A stretch of DNA of 64,000 nt, taken from the NCBI GenBank assembly GCA_963692955.1, contig OY843587.1, positions 1 through 64,000 of the forward strand, given 5' to 3'. This document shows, one piece after another, positions 60,979 through 64,000 of this stretch. The notes under the pieces are model-generated. The model did no database searches, had not been told where the DNA came from, and saw only the letters and a list, made by a program, of their open reading frames with translations. Source of the stretch: UBA5158 sp963692955 (GTDB lineage Bacteria > Pseudomonadota > Gammaproteobacteria > DSM-16500). Position 1 is the first letter of the stretch; the number at the start of each line of letters is the position of its first letter. The position numbers were made by a program, and so were the translations under genes.

Positions 60979-62706
60979 TTAAATTGCATCTTGCGGGAGC
61001 GTTATCGGCTCAATAGTTCTATGCTTAATCGGTTCTTGTAATAATGGCGCGAATAATAAAACCAACCATTGCAACATTTCGCTGATGGCAAAACAAACTA
61101 ATATAACTATAATTGGCAGCATAGAAAGCAGCGCGCTAAACACCACGTTTTCTACTAGAAATTTACTTAAAGCTTTAAGTTTTAGTTTTTTCGCTTCAGT
61201 TTGAAAGTGGAGAAAGGAATTATTTTGTGTGTTCTCAAAGTTCCAGGCTAAATCGTCGAGTTTCGCGACGGTATAAATTGGAAAGATAAGCCGGAAAATC
61301 GGCTCAAGCAGTAGATATTTCGCGAGTATTCCGCTAAAAACAGGCAAGCGCTCGTTTTGCTTGCGTATCATCACTGCCAGGGTAAGTAACGGCGTTAAGC
61401 CCATGCTAATAAGAGCAAGCCATGCCACTAAAGAAGCGCTATTTTGAATGAATAAATAAATTAATGACGCATAAACAAATACGCTGACTAGCGTGACGAA
61501 GAGGGCCAAGCCATCGTAAAAGCGCGGAAATTTTCTCACGTTAAATAGTAGCAGCAACGCCGTGCAAGCGAATAAAAATCCACAAAAAATAAAATTTTCC
61601 ACGCGTGTCGTTAAATTAAAATAGTTATGCCAGGCGGCACTCACGATGCAGAGTGACAAATAAAAATAGGCAGCGGGTGAATAGCAAATCTTTTTTATCA
61701 AAGCCGTGCTGCGCAACTTTATCTGTGTTAAGACAGACGCTGCGCGTATTTTTTGCCGTTTCATGGTTTTTTGCTGTAGCAAATTACCGTTGCACCAACG
61801 TTTTCTTTGAATTAAGAAATTTCCTAGCTTGCCGGGTAACGTGGTGGACGCGCGCGCCTTTGGGACATAAATGACTTTTGGATTTTTATCCCGGATTAAC
61901 ATGGAGAGAAAAGTATCTTCATTCATATCGGCGGTCATGGCTTCTTGAAATGTCGTCGCTTTTTTAGCGTACGCTTCGATGACATTTTTATCCATTAAAT
62001 AAGCGGCTTTCAGCATGCCGCAAGCTTGCAAACCAAAGAGGAGTTTATCACTCGCGATACATTCTCCATTCACTAAATAAGAAAGAGTAAACTGATTCAT
62101 GATTTGATATTCAGCGTTTTGAGCAAGACTAAAAAAATCCGTGTAACCTTGAAAACGAATTTGCAAAGCCGGTGTCGCGCAATACACATCTTGATGATTG
62201 TCATGCCATAATGTGTGGTATAAATAATGTAACGCATCCGCTTCGAAGTAAGTATCGCTATCAATAATAAATAAAGATAACTCATGTTTTTTCAATAAAT
62301 CTTCTATACTGTTCGCGTCTAGATACCTCTGTTTTAACTCCGCCAAATTCAGCACCACACTATTCATCATCAGCTGCAATAATAAAGCGATAGAGTCGCG
62401 TTTGCCGCCATGCTGATGTTTTACCAACAAATGAAAATTCATCGTCGCCTGCGTGTCTGTAGGCAGAGTAGAGTAGACGACATTATAAGTAGAGCAAGTT
62501 TGGTATTCGAGCGTATCGCTAAGCCCCAATAATTTATGCAGGCTAGCAAGGCTGGCTGTTTGGAATCCATCGACAATGAAAACGAGATGGATAGCTAAAC
62601 CCGCGTTCATGCTTTTAAAAGCAGAGATAGTTTGTAGCAGTTCAGCTTCTTTTTCTTGATAGACAGGAATGAGGACGATGATATTGTAATTAAGGATATC
62701 TAGCAT
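60979..62706 (-). CDS. processive GT2 glycosyltransferase, chitin-synthase-like
   Basis: A 575-residue membrane glycosyltransferase. It begins YNIIVLIPVYQEKEAELLQT, the GT2 start. It has the metal-binding D149-S-D151, a Q-x-x-EY segment (QNAEYQI), NEDTFLSML with the catalytic Glu-Asp at 263-264, and Q300-R-K-R-W304 followed by CNGN. The set Q..EY, ED..L, QRRRW, (W)N is that of chitin/hyaluronan/cellulose-type processive synthases, and the local sequence is nearest to chitin synthases. At least four TM segments occur between about 345 and 465, with a further hydrophobic block at about 515-550. It would polymerise a UDP-sugar and extrude the chain; the polymer is unknown. It is divergent from the PNGase A gene. 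Confidence 0.85.
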   Translation of the reverse strand: MLDILNYNIIVLIPVYQEKEAELLQTISAFKSMNAGLAIHLVFIVDGFQTASLASLHKLLGLSDTLEYQTCSTYNVVYSTLPTDTQATMNFHLLVKHQHGGKRDSIALLLQLMMNSVVLNLAELKQRYLDANSIEDLLKKHELSLFIIDSDTYFEADALHYLYHTLWHDNHQDVYCATPALQIRFQGYTDFFSLAQNAEYQIMNQFTLSYLVNGECIASDKLLFGLQACGMLKAAYLMDKNVIEAYAKKATTFQEAMTADMNEDTFLSMLIRDKNPKVIYVPKARASTTLPGKLGNFLIQRKRWCNGNLLQQKTMKRQKIRAASVLTQIKLRSTALIKKICYSPAAYFYLSLCIVSAAWHNYFNLTTRVENFIFCGFLFACTALLLLFNVRKFPRFYDGLALFVTLVSVFVYASLIYLFIQNSASLVAWLALISMGLTPLLTLAVMIRKQNERLPVFSGILAKYLLLEPIFRLIFPIYTVAKLDDLAWNFENTQNNSFLHFQTEAKKLKLKALSKFLVENVVFSALLSMLPIIVILVCFAISEMLQWLVLLFAPLLQEPIKHRTIEPITLPQDAI

Positions 62707-62814
62707 AGGTTATCTCAGCTCCATCGACGTTCAAAAATCCATTTTTTATTGACGCCTAATCTAACGTGGGATAGCTTGTTAAAGCATAATTGATTTTTGT
62801 TGTCAGGCATACTT

Positions 62815-62830
62815 TTCTTGGCGCCAAGAA
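62815..62830. promoter_or_regulatory. 16-bp perfect palindrome upstream of the PNGase A gene
   Basis: TTCTTGGCGCCAAGAA ends 19 bp before the chosen start at 62850, in the 143-bp divergent region. A spacer-free palindrome of this size suggests a dimeric-regulator operator. The same region has TTGACG (62749-62754) as a possible -35 without a good -10. Confidence 0.45.
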
Positions 62831-62849
62831 ATCTATGACAAGGAAAACT

Positions 62850-64000
62850 ATGACAATTCCAAGTAAAAAAACCCAGGCTTTGAGTACGCTCGCGGCTATT
62901 TTGCTGAGTGGTACTACGTGGGCTACGCCCTCTACCGCAACGTTGCCAGCTGCTCCGCAAAGCCAAACCATTTTGAGTTTACCCACGACCGGCGCGCCGA
63001 TTCAACGCCCTACTACTAAAGCGTGTACCGTCAATATCACGAAAAATTTCCCGTTTGATACGTTTGGAAAAATAAGTGAGCAAAGCTATCGAGCGCCGAA
63101 AGATTGTCCCGGTCCCTGGGCTAAAGTCGTGTTGGAAATGAATGGCACGATTGACGGGGCGCAATATGATCGCTTTGGATTTATTCATTTAGGGCAAGTG
63201 GAATTATTACGTTTTACCACGCCGGAACCACCGCATCATGCCATTAATTGGCATGTGGAAAAAGACGTGACGCAATATAGCAGTTTATTCGCTAACGAAA
63301 ATTCCCAAACTTTCACGGTGCAATTGGATAACGCTATCAGTGCGAAACTCAACGGCGTTTACCGCATTACGGCCAATTTGACTTTTTACCAAGCCAGTAA
63401 AAAATTTTCCGCCGCACCACAACCCAATATCATTAAAGCACTGTCGACTGGCGATCAGCACCAACCGTATTTTAGTTTAGTGTCGCCAACGGTTGTGGCG
63501 GCGGTCAGTAATTTAGATTTACCGACTAACATTACGCATGCTTATTTAGAAATTTACGCGACACCGCATGACGCCGAAGAATTTTGGTATTTACCTGGCG
63601 GTAACGCCGCGTCCTACCGCGAAATCCAAGTCTATATCGATGGCAGGCTTGCCGGGATCGCGTGGCCTTTTCCTTATATTTATACCGGTGGTTTCAATCC
63701 GCATTATTGGACCCCCATCACGGCCATCGACGCGCTGAATATTCCGCCTTATATTGTCGATATCACGCCGTTCGCCGCGTTGTTAAATCAGTCTAGCGGC
63801 GGCCATAATACGCATAGTCTTAGCATTAAACTCAACGTGACGCCCAGTAACTGGCTGATTGACGCTAATTTATTTTTAGAAACTGATACAGTGGCGCAGA
63901 CGATACAGGGACGCTTGACAGATTATCACGTCGCGGATGCGGCCAGCGTTGCAAATTTGCCGAATGCTTCTTATCTGAAAGATTATAAAAACAAAAAAAT
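62850..64000 (+). CDS. PNGase A-family peptide-N-glycosidase, secreted (cut by window end)
   Basis: Plant/fungal-type peptide:N-glycanases cleave the GlcNAc-Asn bond and release whole N-glycans. The 383 visible residues begin with a signal peptide (about 1-26, LSTLAAILLSGTTWA). PNGase A hallmarks follow: DCPGPWAKVVLEMNGTIDG, QYDRFGFIHLGQVELLRFTT, WHVEKDVTQYSSLF, a beta-rich stretch, EEFWYLPGG, YREIQVYIDGRLAGIAWPFP, YTGGFNPHYWTPITAID, and VDITPFAALL. The C-terminal part is missing. The ATG at 62850 has AAGGA seven bases upstream; an in-frame ATG at 62835 is also possible. It should act outside the cytoplasm. The family is rare in bacteria and suggests a host glycoprotein substrate. Confidence 0.93.
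   Translation, partial: MTIPSKKTQALSTLAAILLSGTTWATPSTATLPAAPQSQTILSLPTTGAPIQRPTTKACTVNITKNFPFDTFGKISEQSYRAPKDCPGPWAKVVLEMNGTIDGAQYDRFGFIHLGQVELLRFTTPEPPHHAINWHVEKDVTQYSSLFANENSQTFTVQLDNAISAKLNGVYRITANLTFYQASKKFSAAPQPNIIKALSTGDQHQPYFSLVSPTVVAAVSNLDLPTNITHAYLEIYATPHDAEEFWYLPGGNAASYREIQVYIDGRLAGIAWPFPYIYTGGFNPHYWTPITAIDALNIPPYIVDITPFAALLNQSSGGHNTHSLSIKLNVTPSNWLIDANLFLETDTVAQTIQGRLTDYHVADAASVANLPNASYLKDYKNKK

Noticed and set aside
62715..62986. Two overlapping minus-strand frames between the glycosyltransferase and PNGase genes
   Set aside because: They run antisense into the PNGase A signal peptide and contain no familiar sequence.
1..64000. Search by eye for tRNA, rRNA, CRISPR, insertion sequences and prophage genes
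   Set aside because: No T-loop/CCA-type tRNA pattern, no regularly spaced repeats longer than the 15-bp unit, and no transposase or integrase motifs were seen.

Overview
The window looks like a chromosomal segment of a gammaproteobacterium, most probably a Legionellales/Coxiellaceae-type host-associated bacterium. Core gammaproteobacterial gene orders are intact: rsmD divergent from ftsY-ftsE-ftsX-rpoH, lptD-surA-pdxA, argS-ftsN-hslV-hslU-DUF971-rpiA, dprA-smg-topA, and groES-groEL. Between these blocks sit large, lineage-specific, mostly helical proteins with no recognisable enzyme family. That mix of housekeeping islands and orphan effector-like genes is typical of intracellular Legionellales. 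The taxonomic placement is an inference; no rRNA gene is present to settle it.

Layout. 1-4.1 kb (minus strand): trpS (cut by the window edge), rsmD, a small membrane protein and a TPR protein built of three repeated modules. 4.3-7.9 kb (plus): ftsY-ftsE-ftsX, then rpoH behind a CIRCE operator. 7.9-11.7 kb (minus): a small hypothetical, comM, murU and amgK. 11.9-18 kb (plus): lptD, surA, pdxA and a TolC-like protein. 18-20.1 kb (minus): an amino-acid permease, a ferredoxin and coaD. 20.3-21.6 kb (plus): a family-4 uracil-DNA glycosylase and a YiiX-like hydrolase. 21.7-26.2 kb (minus): a lysine-rich coiled-coil protein, a secreted nucleoside hydrolase and waaA. 26.4-27.4 kb (plus): rpe and a VOC protein. 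27.4-34.6 kb (minus): asparaginase, rpiA, DUF971, hslUV, an FtsN-like SPOR protein and argS. 34.6-35.1 kb: a 489-bp gap holding a candidate RsmY/Z-type small RNA. 35.1-38.2 kb (plus): two orphan proteins. 38.3-44.3 kb (minus): a periplasmic protein, topA, smg, dprA and a nucleosidase-cupin fusion. 44.4-46.6 kb: a GNAT protein, a TPM-domain protein and an orphan. 46.7-50.7 kb (minus): gshB (frameshifted), gshA and dsbD. 51-53 kb (plus): groESL. 53-59.9 kb (minus): two orphans including a kinase-like one, a membrane protein, a degenerate histidine kinase and an M50 protease. 60-60.7 kb (plus): a ZIP transporter. 60.7-64 kb: a tiny independent gene, a chitin-synthase-like glycosyltransferase and, divergently, a PNGase A-family glycoamidase cut by the window end.

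Themes. Heat shock is controlled in two ways: perfect 27-bp CIRCE elements (HrcA operators) precede both rpoH and groES, and sigma-32-type promoters precede groES and hslV. Envelope functions are well represented (LptD, SurA, WaaA, TolC, MurU/AmgK, FtsEX, FtsN). ComM and DprA suggest natural transformation. The right end pairs two genes whose closest relatives that I recognise are eukaryotic-type glycan enzymes, a processive GT2 synthase and an N-glycan-releasing amidase. I saw no tRNA, rRNA, CRISPR array, insertion sequence or prophage.
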